Notes: generated by a model not told the origin, from the sequence alone. DNA of 64,000 nucleotides from Rothia sp. P100 (GCF_023712425.1 NZ_JAMAYG010000003.1:363452-427451), one strand, 5' to 3'. Positions 28,236 to 36,658 are shown, numbered from the stretch's first letter. Numbers and translations are program-made.

Positions 28236-29207
28236 ATGGATATTATTCTCTGGCCCTTTAAATGGATCGTTTCAGCGATTCTCTGGGCATTTCACGAACT
28301 TTTCACCGTAATTGGCATGGACGCCGCATCAGGTGTGACCTGGATTCTCGCTATCATCGGTCTGACCATCGTGATGCGTACCCTCACCATTCCGCTCTTC
28401 GTCAAACAGATTAAATCGATGCGCGGTATGCAAGAACTTCAGCCCGAAATGGCGAAATTGCAGGCCAAATACAAGGGTAAAACTGACCAGCTCTCCCGCC
28501 AGGCTATGGCTCAAGAGCAGATGGAACTCTACCGCAAGACCGGCTCTAACCCGCTGGCGTCCTGCCTGCCCATCATTGTGCAGATGCCCATTTTCTTTGG
28601 TCTCTTTCAGGTGCTGAACGGCGTCCCCAACGCAGCAGCCAACAATGAAGGTATTCTGGTTCTTGGTAACGACAAGGTAGAACAGTTCAACGACGCCTCC
28701 ATTTTTGGTGCACCCCTCTTCTCCACCATGTTGCGTCCCGGCGACGGCAACCACTTCGCCACCATCTTGATTGCCGCCATCATGGTAGTGCTGATGAGTG
28801 CCACCCAGTTCTATATCACCAAACAGCTCTCAGCTAAGAACATGTCGGACGCCGCTAAACAGTCCCCCATGTACCGCCAGCAGCAGATCATGCTCTACGT
28901 ACTGCCACTGGTCTTCGCGATCTCGGGTATCAACTTCCCCCTCGGCGTGCTGGTCTACTGGACCGTCTCCAACTTCTGGTCACTGGGCCAGCAGTTCTGG
29001 GTTATCCGCAACAACCCCACCCCCGGCTCACAGGCCGAGCGTGAGCTCAACGAGCGCCGCGCTGAAAAGGGCCTTCCCCCCGTAGGTAAGACCAAGGAAG
29101 AGCACGATCAGGAAATCGAAGCCGCCCGTGAACGAGCAGCCCGCGGACAGCGCCAGCAGCCTATGGGCAAGAAGCGCCAAAAGCAGCAGAACAAAAAGAA
29201 AAACTAG
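28236..29207 (+). CDS. yidC: membrane protein insertase YidC
   Basis: A 323-residue insertase of the YidC/Oxa1/Alb3 family. It has the Gram-positive form: no large periplasmic domain, an N-terminal hydrophobic helix (about residues 12-27), then core helices with IVMRTLTIPLFVKQIKSMRG carrying the groove arginine, LPIIVQMPIFFGLFQVL, and a late FPLGVLVYWTVSNFWSLGQQ. The Lys/Arg/Gln-rich tail (about residues 275-323) may contact ribosomes. Operon with yidD and jag. Confidence 0.96.
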   Translation: MDIILWPFKWIVSAILWAFHELFTVIGMDAASGVTWILAIIGLTIVMRTLTIPLFVKQIKSMRGMQELQPEMAKLQAKYKGKTDQLSRQAMAQEQMELYRKTGSNPLASCLPIIVQMPIFFGLFQVLNGVPNAAANNEGILVLGNDKVEQFNDASIFGAPLFSTMLRPGDGNHFATILIAAIMVVLMSATQFYITKQLSAKNMSDAAKQSPMYRQQQIMLYVLPLVFAISGINFPLGVLVYWTVSNFWSLGQQFWVIRNNPTPGSQAERELNERRAEKGLPPVGKTKEEHDQEIEAARERAARGQRQQPMGKKRQKQQNKKKN

Positions 29208-29228
29208 CGGCAGGTTCAAGGAAATATC

Positions 29229-29768
29229 ATGACTGAAGCAACGGAAACCCCGGTAGACGGCGAAGAAACCTTCGAAGAAGCGGAATACGGTGGAGAGGGG
29301 CAGGTAGACGAAGGCGATATCGCCGCTGACTACCTCGAAGAACTCCTTGATATCGCTGATATTGACGGTGATATTGACATCGAAGTGCGTAACGGCCGCA
29401 CCTACCTCTCGGTTGTTACTGAAGACGGCAATAACGATGACCTCCAAGCCCTAGTAGGCGAAAACGGTGAAGTACTGGACGCCCTTCAAGAGCTGGTGCG
29501 CCTCTCGGTGCTGGCTGCTACGGGTAACCGTACCCGCCTCATCCTTGATATCGCAGACTACCGTGCAGGGCGCCAGCAGGCACTGGTCAATCTGGCCGAA
29601 GCAGCTATTGCTGAAGCTAAAGAAACCGGCGAAGATGTGCACCTCGAACCACTTGGGCCCTACGAGCGCAAGCTGGTTCACGATATTGTGGCTGCTCACG
29701 GCTTGATTTCTGAATCAGAGGGCTCAGGGTCCAACCGCCACATCGTCATTGCTGCCTCGGAGGCGTAA
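29229..29768 (+). CDS. jag: Jag/KhpB-like KH-R3H RNA-binding protein
   Basis: A 179-residue cytoplasmic protein. The first 35 residues are acidic and probably disordered. A KH-like domain covers about residues 40-110 (GENGEVLDALQELVRLSV is the GxxG-type loop region). The R3H domain is at residues 115-178, with LEPLGPYERKLVHDIVA carrying the R..H motif, and a final RHIVIAAS. It lacks the Jag-N domain found in Firmicutes. RNA binding is inferred from family. Confidence 0.93.
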   Translation: MTEATETPVDGEETFEEAEYGGEGQVDEGDIAADYLEELLDIADIDGDIDIEVRNGRTYLSVVTEDGNNDDLQALVGENGEVLDALQELVRLSVLAATGNRTRLILDIADYRAGRQQALVNLAEAAIAEAKETGEDVHLEPLGPYERKLVHDIVAAHGLISESEGSGSNRHIVIAASEA

Positions 29769-29770
29769 TC

Positions 29771-30421
29771 GTGAGCGATATGAGCATAGAACTCCCCGTC
29801 CTCTCTGGGGATGCCCTAGAAGCGGCGCAGAAGGTCTTTGGTGACCGTCTGCCGGTCGCGCAACGCTACGTGCAGCACCTGGCTAGCAGTGGCATTGAGC
29901 GAGGGCTTATTGGTCCCCGAGAAGTTCACCGGCTGTGGGAACGCCACGTTCTCAATTGCGCGGTTGTGCAGGAACTCATTGAGCAGGGTGCAACAGTGGC
30001 GGATGTAGGTTCCGGTGCGGGCCTTCCGGGGCTCTGCCTGGCCATTGCTCGTCCCGATTTGTCCCTCACTCTGATTGAACCGCTGGAGCGCCGCGTCATC
30101 TGGCTTACTGAGGTAGTTGAGGATTTGGGACTCGAGAACGTAGATATTATGCGCTCGCGCGCTGAACAGGCCGTAGGGTACGTCGAAGCAGACTACGTAA
30201 CTGCTCGCGCCGTATCGGCTCTGGTAGGGCTGCTGGATATCACCTTGCCGATCCTTCGTGGCACCGGTCAGCTGCTCGCTCTCAAGGGACGGACGGCTAC
30301 CGAAGAAATTACTAAGGCAAAGAAGAAGCTCAATAAATACGGCGCTAGGAAAACTGAAATCCTGCTCGCTGGTGAGAATCTACTAGAGGAACCTACCACG
30401 GTCGTCCGTGTGACTCTCTAG
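29771..30421 (+). CDS. rsmG: 16S rRNA m7G527 methyltransferase
   Basis: A 216-residue SAM-dependent enzyme that methylates G527 of 16S rRNA (formerly GidB). Motifs: VADVGSGAGLPGLCLAIARP (residues 76-95), LIEPLERRVIWLTEV and a conserved VTARAVSAL followed by LLALKG. The GTG start is two bases after the jag stop, so the two are coupled. Loss of this enzyme gives low-level streptomycin resistance in other bacteria. A terminator follows at 30434-30468. Confidence 0.96.
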   Translation: MSDMSIELPVLSGDALEAAQKVFGDRLPVAQRYVQHLASSGIERGLIGPREVHRLWERHVLNCAVVQELIEQGATVADVGSGAGLPGLCLAIARPDLSLTLIEPLERRVIWLTEVVEDLGLENVDIMRSRAEQAVGYVEADYVTARAVSALVGLLDITLPILRGTGQLLALKGRTATEEITKAKKKLNKYGARKTEILLAGENLLEEPTTVVRVTL

Positions 30422-30433
30422 CCTCTCTTGACG

Positions 30434-30468
30434 AAAGCCCGGTACCTCGATGGAGGTGCCGGGCTTTT
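30434..30468 (+). terminator. terminator after rsmG
   Basis: Stem AAAGCCCGGTACCTC / GAGGTGCCGGGCTTT (one G-T pair) followed by TTGC. It closes the rpmH-rsmG series and separates it from parAB. Confidence 0.85.
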
Positions 30469-30576
30469 GCGTGCTATCCAGCTTTTAGATTGACTAAGAG
30501 CCATCTGCTTATCTGGTTGCCCTGGAACCGTGATGATGGGAAGAGCTCTTCTGTTTACAAGCTTGACGCTTCGACA

Positions 30577-30592
30577 TGTTTCATGTGAAACA
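30577..30592. promoter_or_regulatory. parS: parS-like site in the rsmG-parA spacer
   Basis: TGTTTCATGTGAAACA, one base from the consensus TGTTTCACGTGAAACA. Confidence 0.75.
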
Positions 30593-30701
30593 TCAAAAAA
30601 CAAACAGCTTCAAATGATTAATAGCCTATCAATGCGACCGATGCCAACTGCAGGTACCCTAATAGCAGGAGATGCAATCATCAATTCAAGAGGGGGCAGC
30701 A

Positions 30702-31697
30702 ATGCCGACAAACTCCAGTATGCCAGCGAATATACCTGACTTTGGCTTACCGCCCGAACCCGCTGCTGCCAGCAAGCCTGATCGAGGCTCTCATGTTTCA
30801 CGTGAAACACGCGAAAAGCTAGAGAGGGCAAGATCATCCGCGCAGAAGAGCGATAGAAGCAAACAGCAATTTGAAGCTCTATCTCAGGAGACATTGAAAA
30901 GGCCTCAGAACACCCGAGTTTTTGCTATTTCTAATCAGAAAGGCGGAGTGGGAAAGACTTCAACTGCAGTTAATCTTGCCGCAGCGCTTGCTACAAAGGG
31001 CATGAACGTCCTTGTTGTTGACAATGACCCTCAGGGCAACGCTTCAACTGCTCTCGGGATTGAACACGGTGTTGAAGTCCCTTCCACCTACGATGCCCTC
31101 ATCGATGAAAAGCCCCTTATTGAAATCATCAAACCATGCCCAGATATTGAAAATCTATGGTGCGTACCAGCAAATATAGATTTAGCCGGAGCTGAGATTG
31201 AACTGGTCTCACTGGTAGCTCGTGAAAACCGACTCAAAAATGCCCTATCTGATTACACGGCCGCACGTGAAACTAACGGGGAAGCGCGTCTAGACTATAT
31301 CTTCATCGACTGCCCACCCAGCTTGGGGTTGCTAACGATCAACGCTTTTGTGGCAGCTCAAGAAGTCCTCATCCCTATTCAGTGCGAGTACTACGCTCTT
31401 GAAGGTCTGAGCCAACTTCTCAAGAATATTTCCCTGATTCAAAAGCATCTCAACGCTGATCTTCGCGTCAGCACAATCGTGCTAACGATGTATGATGGCC
31501 GCACCAACCTCTCGTCTCAGGTAGCTGAAGAAGTGAGGGAGCATTTCCCTAAGGAGGTGCTGGATGCTGTTATCCCCCGCTCAGTCCGTGTCTCAGAGGC
31601 TCCTAGCTACCAGCAAACGGTTATGAGTTATGATCCACAATCGACCGGTGCACTCGCCTATCTCAAGGCTGCAGTAGAGATAGCGCACCGTATATAA
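30702..31697 (+). CDS. parA: chromosome partitioning ATPase ParA
   Basis: A 331-residue deviant Walker ATPase that forms gradients on the nucleoid and moves ParB-parS complexes. Residues 1-70 are a variable polar extension. Then ISNQKGGVGKTSTAVNLAAAL is split as ISNQKGGVGKT (deviant Walker A) and the following helix. DNDPQGNAST, YIFIDCPPSLGLLT and IPRSVRVSEAPSYQQ follow. The ATG at 30702 is chosen because AGGGGG lies five bases upstream; the ATG at 30672 overlaps its own AGGAG. The 5' part of the gene contains a perfect parS. parB follows after 238 bp. Confidence 0.96.
   Translation: MPTNSSMPANIPDFGLPPEPAAASKPDRGSHVSRETREKLERARSSAQKSDRSKQQFEALSQETLKRPQNTRVFAISNQKGGVGKTSTAVNLAAALATKGMNVLVVDNDPQGNASTALGIEHGVEVPSTYDALIDEKPLIEIIKPCPDIENLWCVPANIDLAGAEIELVSLVARENRLKNALSDYTAARETNGEARLDYIFIDCPPSLGLLTINAFVAAQEVLIPIQCEYYALEGLSQLLKNISLIQKHLNADLRVSTIVLTMYDGRTNLSSQVAEEVREHFPKEVLDAVIPRSVRVSEAPSYQQTVMSYDPQSTGALAYLKAAVEIAHRI
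30794..30809. promoter_or_regulatory. parS: parS site inside parA
   Basis: Perfect TGTTTCACGTGAAACA, 92 bp into the parA coding sequence, where it encodes VSRET. A ParB nucleation site. Confidence 0.93.
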
Positions 31698-31728
31698 ACT
31701 TTTATCAACTGTTTATAACTTTTTTGCA

Positions 31729-31766
31729 CTACCGGCTCCTATTCTATAGATATAAGGAGCCGGTAG
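31729..31766. other. stem-loop between parA and parB
   Basis: Perfect 12-bp arms CTACCGGCTCCT / AGGAGCCGGTAG with a 14-nt loop. No T-run follows on either strand, so simple intrinsic termination is doubtful. RNA processing or attenuation that sets the ParA:ParB ratio is possible. Confidence 0.6.
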
Positions 31767-31935
31767 CTTACTTAAGGGAACCTTGAGATATAGGCGGTGC
31801 AGTAGAAGCTAAATGGCTTTGAATCATTTAAGGATTTATCTGCCTTTCCCCATCGCCCGGCTTCTATGGAAACCCTAGGTGGCAGATACTCCACTACACT
31901 TAGAAGCAGAGTTTCTAGCATTTTGGAGGTTGCCC

Positions 31936-33030
31936 GTGGCAGAGAAGAAGCGTGGACTTGGCAGGGGATTAGGTGCTTTGATTCCCGAGAGCAAACCAGT
32001 AGCTGAGCGTCAAGAGCCGGTGGAAGAACAGCCTGGCCATCAAAGCCAGCAGGATAACAAGATCGCGCGCGGCTTGGATGTTTCACGTGAAACATCCAAG
32101 AAAAAACGTGCAGATATGGGCGCTGCTTTGCGTTCTTCGAGTTCATCTCGTAGACCTGCGGACTTTTTCTTTGGTGACGAAACAGCAAATACCGCTTCTG
32201 GGTTAGTGCCGGTGCCCGGCGCTAGCTTTGCAAAGTTAGATGTCTCAGATATCCACCCTAACCGCAAACAGCCCCGAACTGACTTCGACGAGCATGATAT
32301 GCAAGAACTCGTACACTCCATTAAGGAGATAGGTGTTCTTCAGCCTATTGTTGTTCGCCTCAGCCGTGAAAAAGGTGAGCAGGCCTACGAACTGATTATG
32401 GGTGAGCGTCGGTGGCGAGCTACCCAACAAGCCGGTATAACAACCATTCCAGCTATCATTCGCGATACTCAGGATCAGGACCTGTTGCGTGATGCACTGT
32501 TGGAGAACCTACACCGCTCCCAGCTAAACCCCATTGAAGAAGCTGCCGCCTATCAGCAACTACTCGACGAATTCGGAACGACGCAAGAGCAATTGGCGCA
32601 GCGTATCGGGCGATCACGGCCGCAGATTTCTAATACTATTCGCCTCCTCAAGCTGCCTGCTCTGGTGCAACGCAGAGTAGCTGCAGGCACGCTATCTTCA
32701 GGTCATGCACGCGCTTTGCTTAGCCTGCGAAAGGCAAGTGATATTGAAACCCTTGCGCAAAGGATAGTGAAGGAAGGCTTATCTGTACGAGCAGTGGAGG
32801 AACTTGTTGCTCAAGAAAGCGGTAAAGAAGCGAAGAAAGACCGCAAGAAGCCTGCTCCGCAGAGCCACTCTGAACGTTTGGACTCGATAGCTGATTTACT
32901 GGCTGACCGACTCGATACTACAGTGAAGATTAATCTGGGTGCCCGTAAGGGAAAAATGACCATTGAGTTCGCCTCGGTCGATGATTTGAATCGAATTGTT
33001 GATGTGATGGCCCCACAGCGCAAAAAGTAG
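31936..33030 (+). CDS. parB: chromosome partitioning protein ParB
   Basis: A 364-residue CTPase/DNA-binding protein that loads at parS and spreads. It begins VAEKKRGLGRGLGALIPES, where GRGLGAL is the ParA-contact region. The GTG at 31936 has GGAGG six bases upstream; the longer reading is rejected. IHPNRKQPRTDF, GERRWRATQQAG and LENLHRSQLNPIEEAAAY (CTP box) are in the N-terminal domain. The helix-turn-helix includes TQEQLAQRIGRSRPQISN. A C-terminal dimer domain ends VDVMAPQRKK. A perfect parS lies inside the linker-coding part. Confidence 0.97.
   Translation: MAEKKRGLGRGLGALIPESKPVAERQEPVEEQPGHQSQQDNKIARGLDVSRETSKKKRADMGAALRSSSSSRRPADFFFGDETANTASGLVPVPGASFAKLDVSDIHPNRKQPRTDFDEHDMQELVHSIKEIGVLQPIVVRLSREKGEQAYELIMGERRWRATQQAGITTIPAIIRDTQDQDLLRDALLENLHRSQLNPIEEAAAYQQLLDEFGTTQEQLAQRIGRSRPQISNTIRLLKLPALVQRRVAAGTLSSGHARALLSLRKASDIETLAQRIVKEGLSVRAVEELVAQESGKEAKKDRKKPAPQSHSERLDSIADLLADRLDTTVKINLGARKGKMTIEFASVDDLNRIVDVMAPQRKK
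32079..32094. promoter_or_regulatory. parS: parS site inside parB
   Basis: Perfect TGTTTCACGTGAAACA within a 22-bp palindrome (32076-32097). It encodes VSRET in the low-complexity linker of ParB. Confidence 0.94.
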
Positions 33031-33045
33031 AATCAATACACTGCA

Positions 33046-33078
33046 AACCGCCTCGCTCCATTGAGCGGGGCGGCTTTT
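33046..33078 (+). terminator. terminator after parB
   Basis: Stem AACCGCCTCGCTC / GAGCGGGGCGGCTT followed by TT, 15 bp after the parB stop. Confidence 0.85.
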
Positions 33079-33587
33079 GATTCGAGCACCAATCCAACAT
33101 GACCGGGTGGTTAAATTCGGGGCTGCCAAAGGTGAAAACGGCTTAGATTGGCTCCTGCGGGTCTATGGTGAGGCTAGATATCTATTGACCTACTGACCCC
33201 ACTGAAACTCCCTTAGATAGCTTTCTGTGGGCTCAATTCTTTCCCCTTGGACCTCAAACCTATCTTTTTGAGATCCTTCAGCTTTCTGTCTGGCGCTCTA
33301 TCGTCTTGATGAAAACAAAATGGGGGGGGGGCGCCCTAAATGCGCTGGTGGGAATTGCGCAGTGTGGTTGACGGTTGAATGGCTAAATTTTATGGTGCTC
33401 TACCCCATCAGTGGAGTGATAAATAATTCTCTATTTTGCTTTATATGTTTTATCTATATCTACAAAATTATTGACACAGTTATTATCTCCATGGGGTGAT
33501 AATTAAAGGTTTTTACTTATTTTGTATTTTTAAAATATCTATTGCCTCACTTATTGAGTTGATATAATTTCTAAAAGCGAGGTAAAA
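33079..33587. other. AT-rich intergenic region after parB
   Basis: About 510 bp without a recognisable gene. It includes a run of about ten G residues near 33321-33331, and from 33365 to 33580 becomes markedly AT-rich. The element GGAGTGATAAATAA near 33413 and GGGGTGATAATTAA near 33493 look like diverged direct repeats. The promoter for the next gene probably lies near 33540-33580. Confidence 0.4.
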
Positions 33588-33863
33588 ATGGAAACTCTTA
33601 TTTTTCTGGCGATTATCTTACTGTCTCTCACCCCTTTATTTTTAGCCATCTTTTGGGTTCAGCGTAGAGCACTTAAGGGTAAGAAAATAAAGGGAGTAAA
33701 AAACAGGGTCGAGATTGCGGGTGAGGCTCTCGCTGCGCCCATTACGCTCTACGGTTCTGCTGCGGCGGGTGCTGTTTCTCAGGTTGATATTCCAAACTTC
33801 GACTCTGGCCACACCCCCTCCCTTGAACATGATCCCGGCGAGCCCCCTATAGGTAATCACTGA
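33588..33863 (+). CDS. single-pass small membrane protein, family unknown
   Basis: A 91-residue protein. Residues 3-24 form one hydrophobic helix, followed by a Lys/Arg-rich stretch (RRALKGKKIKGVKNR) and a Pro/Asp/His-rich tail ending DPGEPPIGNH. The positive charges after the helix predict the tail is cytoplasmic. AGCGAGG lies upstream of the ATG. The gene is in a locally AT-rich insert between parB and trxA, flanked by a perfect parS at 33869. Unknown function; the coding call is moderate. Confidence 0.6.
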   Translation: METLIFLAIILLSLTPLFLAIFWVQRRALKGKKIKGVKNRVEIAGEALAAPITLYGSAAAGAVSQVDIPNFDSGHTPSLEHDPGEPPIGNH

Positions 33864-33868
33864 ATACA

Positions 33869-33884
33869 TGTTTCACGTGAAACA
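33869..33884. promoter_or_regulatory. parS: parS site after the small membrane protein gene
   Basis: Perfect TGTTTCACGTGAAACA beginning six bases after the stop codon at 33863. Confidence 0.93.
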
Positions 33885-34005
33885 TCAGAAAATCTTGATG
33901 CTGAAAAGAGACATTGTGGGTGAAGCACTGGCCCTCATTGGGCTTCTAACTATCTTATTATTCATCAAAACAAATTTATTTATATGTTTACCATGAAGGA
34001 TTGAG

Positions 34006-34464
34006 ATGGAACCGCATGTGCAAAAGTACTGGAAGAGGTTTTTGGAAGACTCTAGTATGCCATCAGATACAGGCTGCTACGATGCATTCGCTTTCGGTGC
34101 CAGTCCGCACCAGGCTGCTTACTTGCTGGGTTTGATTCTCGCTGGAGACAAGACTGCAACTTCCTCTGCTGTGCTCGAGTATGAAGTCACCGAAACCCCA
34201 ATACCAGAGCCGGGTGCTTTATCCATCGTTCTCAACGAGTACGGCCAACCTAGCTGCGTCATTGAAACTCATACTGTGCACAGATTGCCCTTTAGTGAGG
34301 TGGATTTTACTCTGTGCTCCAAGGAGGGAGAAGATGAAAATCTCGCATCTTGGCAAAACAATCATTTGGATTTCTTTAAAGAAATAGCTCATGAGTTCGG
34401 GTTGGAATTTACTAAAGAGTCAGAAATAATATTTGAAGAATTTAGAGTTGTATATAGCTCTTAA
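34006..34464 (+). CDS. ASCH domain protein
   Basis: A 152-residue protein matching the ASCH domain (PUA-like fold, RNA or nucleoside-related): FAFGASPHQAAYLLGLILAG, then DKTATSSAVLEYEV (the G.KTAT.S motif), GALSIVLNEYGQPSCVIET, and a C-terminal WQNNHLDFFKEIAHEFG. Some ASCH proteins hydrolyse N4-acetylcytidine or are RNA-binding; which applies here is not visible. Upstream GGATTGAG precedes the ATG. AT-rich compared with the surroundings, so possibly acquired. Confidence 0.85.
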   Translation: MEPHVQKYWKRFLEDSSMPSDTGCYDAFAFGASPHQAAYLLGLILAGDKTATSSAVLEYEVTETPIPEPGALSIVLNEYGQPSCVIETHTVHRLPFSEVDFTLCSKEGEDENLASWQNNHLDFFKEIAHEFGLEFTKESEIIFEEFRVVYSS

Positions 34465-34541
34465 AATGCGCCCCAATTTCAACGACCACTATTAGAAAAA
34501 ATTAGAAATATCCAGAGAAAACCCAGTAAGGGGATTGATAT

Positions 34542-34928
34542 ATGAACCTCATTGATGCTCTACCCTTCATGGGTGGGTTGCTGATAGTTTCGTTGACCAT
34601 GATGGGGCTGAGTTTGCCTATGAAAGCAGGTCAGCTTTCCAGGAATTCCCTGGTTGGAATCAAGACAAAGCACACCCTTGCTAGTGATCAAGCATGGCAG
34701 AAGGGTCATACAGCGGCTGCGCCATTAGTCTTGAGGGCTGCTCAGGTCGGGTTTTTCGCCCTCTTCTGCGCAGTGATTCTGTGTTTAGTTCAGCAATTCT
34801 CTATAGCTTTTGCACTGACTGGTCTAGGGTATGCCGTCACTATCTCCCTCCTGCTGTGGTCGACTAGGGTGGCTAATGTTGCTGCCCAGGAAGCTTCATC
34901 AGAAGAAGTGCTACCTGGGAAAGATTAA
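34542..34928 (+). CDS. SdpI-like membrane protein
   Basis: A 128-residue protein with three hydrophobic segments (about residues 6-27, 70-90 and 91-112). Between the first and second lies NSLVGIKTKHTLASDQAWQK and then H, which matches the SdpI family motif (N..GIRT..T..S...W...H). SdpI of Bacillus gives immunity to the SdpC toxin. Here no toxin gene is adjacent, so the role is open. It follows the ASCH gene on the same strand, 77 bp away. Confidence 0.75.
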   Translation: MNLIDALPFMGGLLIVSLTMMGLSLPMKAGQLSRNSLVGIKTKHTLASDQAWQKGHTAAAPLVLRAAQVGFFALFCAVILCLVQQFSIAFALTGLGYAVTISLLLWSTRVANVAAQEASSEEVLPGKD

Positions 34929-34951
34929 GGGAGTGCATCAGTGATATAGAT

Positions 34952-34967
34952 GTTTCACGTGAAACAC
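34952..34967. promoter_or_regulatory. parS: parS site before trxA
   Basis: Perfect TGTTTCACGTGAAACA in the spacer between the SdpI-like gene and the trxA terminator. Confidence 0.93.
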
Positions 34968-35046
34968 AGGTGGGGGAGGTCGTTTGCTGCCCCCTCTTTA
35001 TCCAAGGTGCACTGCTTTATGAAGAAGCCCTACAGTCTCAAACAGC

Positions 35047-35081
35047 AAAAAGGCGCCCCAGCTAAGCTGGGGCGCCTTTTA
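35047..35081. terminator. bidirectional terminator between the SdpI-like gene and trxA
   Basis: Perfect stem AAAAGGCGCCCCAGC / GCTGGGGCGCCTTTT with A residues on one side and T residues on the other, between convergent genes. Confidence 0.92.
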
Positions 35082-35093
35082 GTGTTACAGATT

Positions 35094-35414
35094 CTACTTC
35101 AGGAACTCTGCAAATTCCTGTTCCAAAGCGGCCTTAGGCCTAGCGCCAACGGTCTGCTTAGCTACCTCGCCGTCCTTGAAAACGTAAATTGCCGGGATGG
35201 AAGTGATGCCATACTTCATGGCGGTTGCCGGGTTGTTCTCAACGTCCAGCTTGAGCACCTTGACCTTGTCACCGTATTCTTCGCCAATTTGATCAACGAC
35301 GGGGCCAACCATGCGGCAGGGGCCGCACCACTCTGCCCAGAAATCAACGATAACCGGCTTATCAGAGCGTAGAACCTCATCTGAGAAGGTTGCATCTGTT
35401 ACTTGCTGTGCCAT
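35094..35414 (-). CDS. trxA: thioredoxin
   Basis: A 106-residue cytoplasmic dithiol reductant. The active site is WAEWCGPCRMV (residues 26-36). A cis-proline occurs in GITSIPAIYVF. Length is typical. The ATG at 35414 has AAAGGAT upstream. trxB is 36 bp upstream on the same strand, so the pair forms the thioredoxin system. Confidence 0.96.
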   Translation of the reverse strand: MAQQVTDATFSDEVLRSDKPVIVDFWAEWCGPCRMVGPVVDQIGEEYGDKVKVLKLDVENNPATAMKYGITSIPAIYVFKDGEVAKQTVGARPKAALEQEFAEFLK

Positions 35415-35450
35415 AGGGCGATCCTTTCTAAAGGGAAACTGAGGAAAGAT

Positions 35451-36479
35451 TTAGAGAGACTCTAGATAATGCTGCGCATCGATTGCTGCAACACAACCTG
35501 AACCGGCTGCGGTAATAGCCTGCCGGTAAATGGGATCAATAACGTCTCCAGCAGCGAAGACCCCATCGATAGAGGTGCGTGAAGAACGGCCTTGGACAGC
35601 GATGGTTCCGGCATCACTTAGCTCCAGCTGGTCCTTGACCAGGTCGGTGCGGGGGTCAGAGCCAATAGCAACAAAGACACCTTCGACCTCGAGCTGGGTT
35701 TCGCTGCCGGTCTTGACGTTGGTCAGGGTAAGGCTGGAAACCTTGTCCTCACCGTTAATGGTTTTAACTTCGGAGTCCAGGATGATTTCAATTTTTTCGT
35801 GGGCCAGTGCACGCTTCTGCATGATGTCTGACGCGCGGAAAGTGTCGCGGCGGTGCACTAGGTAAACTTTGGAAGCAAAAGAAGTGAGGAAGAGTGCTTC
35901 TTCAAAAGCTGAGTCTCCACCGCCGATAACAGCCAATGCTTTTTCTTTAAAGAAGAAGCCATCACAGGTTGCACACCATGACACACCGTGGCCTGAGAGA
36001 CGCTGCTCGCCGTCGACACCCAGCTTGCGGTATTCAGAGCCAGTAGACACAATGACCGTCTTAGCGAGGAACACTGAGCCATCGGTCAGTATGACCTTTT
36101 TTACCGGCCCCTCGAGCTCAACCGAGGCGACGTCCTCATAGCGGATATCGGCACCGAACCGTTCTGCCTGAGCCCCGATATTGGTCATGAGCTCAGGGCC
36201 CTGGATTCCCTCAATGAAGCCGGGAAAGTTCTCGACCTCGGTCGTAGTCATAAGATCGCCACCGGGTGAAATGGAAGAGGCGAAAAGAAGAGGGGAAAGG
36301 TTAGCGCGCGCTGTGTAAATAGCTGCTGTGTAACCGGCAGGGCCTGAACCTACAATGATGACGTTATGTACAGTGCCGTCACCGTTGGGCTCTGATGCGG
36401 GTTCGCTGGCTGTGGTGGTGCCAAGGTTAAGGCTGCCTGCTGCGCCGCTAAAAATGCTGCCGAGTGCATTCTCGCTCAT
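35451..36479 (-). CDS. trxB: thioredoxin reductase
   Basis: A 342-residue FAD/NADPH enzyme that reduces thioredoxin. The FAD site is IIVGSGPAGYTAAIYTARA (about residues 41-59), the redox centre is CATC, in WCATCDGFFF, the NADPH site is AVIGGGDSAFEEALFL, and the C-terminal FAD motif is GVFAAGDVIDPIYRQA. The ATG at 36479 has AGGAG five bases upstream. Its N-terminus is about 30 residues longer than usual and of low complexity. Confidence 0.96.
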   Translation of the reverse strand: MSENALGSIFSGAAGSLNLGTTTASEPASEPNGDGTVHNVIIVGSGPAGYTAAIYTARANLSPLLFASSISPGGDLMTTTEVENFPGFIEGIQGPELMTNIGAQAERFGADIRYEDVASVELEGPVKKVILTDGSVFLAKTVIVSTGSEYRKLGVDGEQRLSGHGVSWCATCDGFFFKEKALAVIGGGDSAFEEALFLTSFASKVYLVHRRDTFRASDIMQKRALAHEKIEIILDSEVKTINGEDKVSSLTLTNVKTGSETQLEVEGVFVAIGSDPRTDLVKDQLELSDAGTIAVQGRSSRTSIDGVFAAGDVIDPIYRQAITAAGSGCVAAIDAQHYLESL

Positions 36480-36658
36480 ATGTTCTCCTGAGACGTTCAC
36501 TTTTCTTCGTTGCTTTCTACTGCAACGGAGCTCTACCCCTCATTATTCCCTACACCGGGCACCTATATCAGTGAGCGGAAACTCTGCTACGGCCTTAACA
36601 CCTCGATATGCCCGCAAGGGGTAATAAAGATCGACCTTTATATATTTCTTTGGACAAA

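Noticed and set aside
30672..30701. Upstream ATG of parA
   Set aside because: AGGAG directly abuts this ATG, leaving no spacing. ATG 30702 has AGGGGG at the proper distance.
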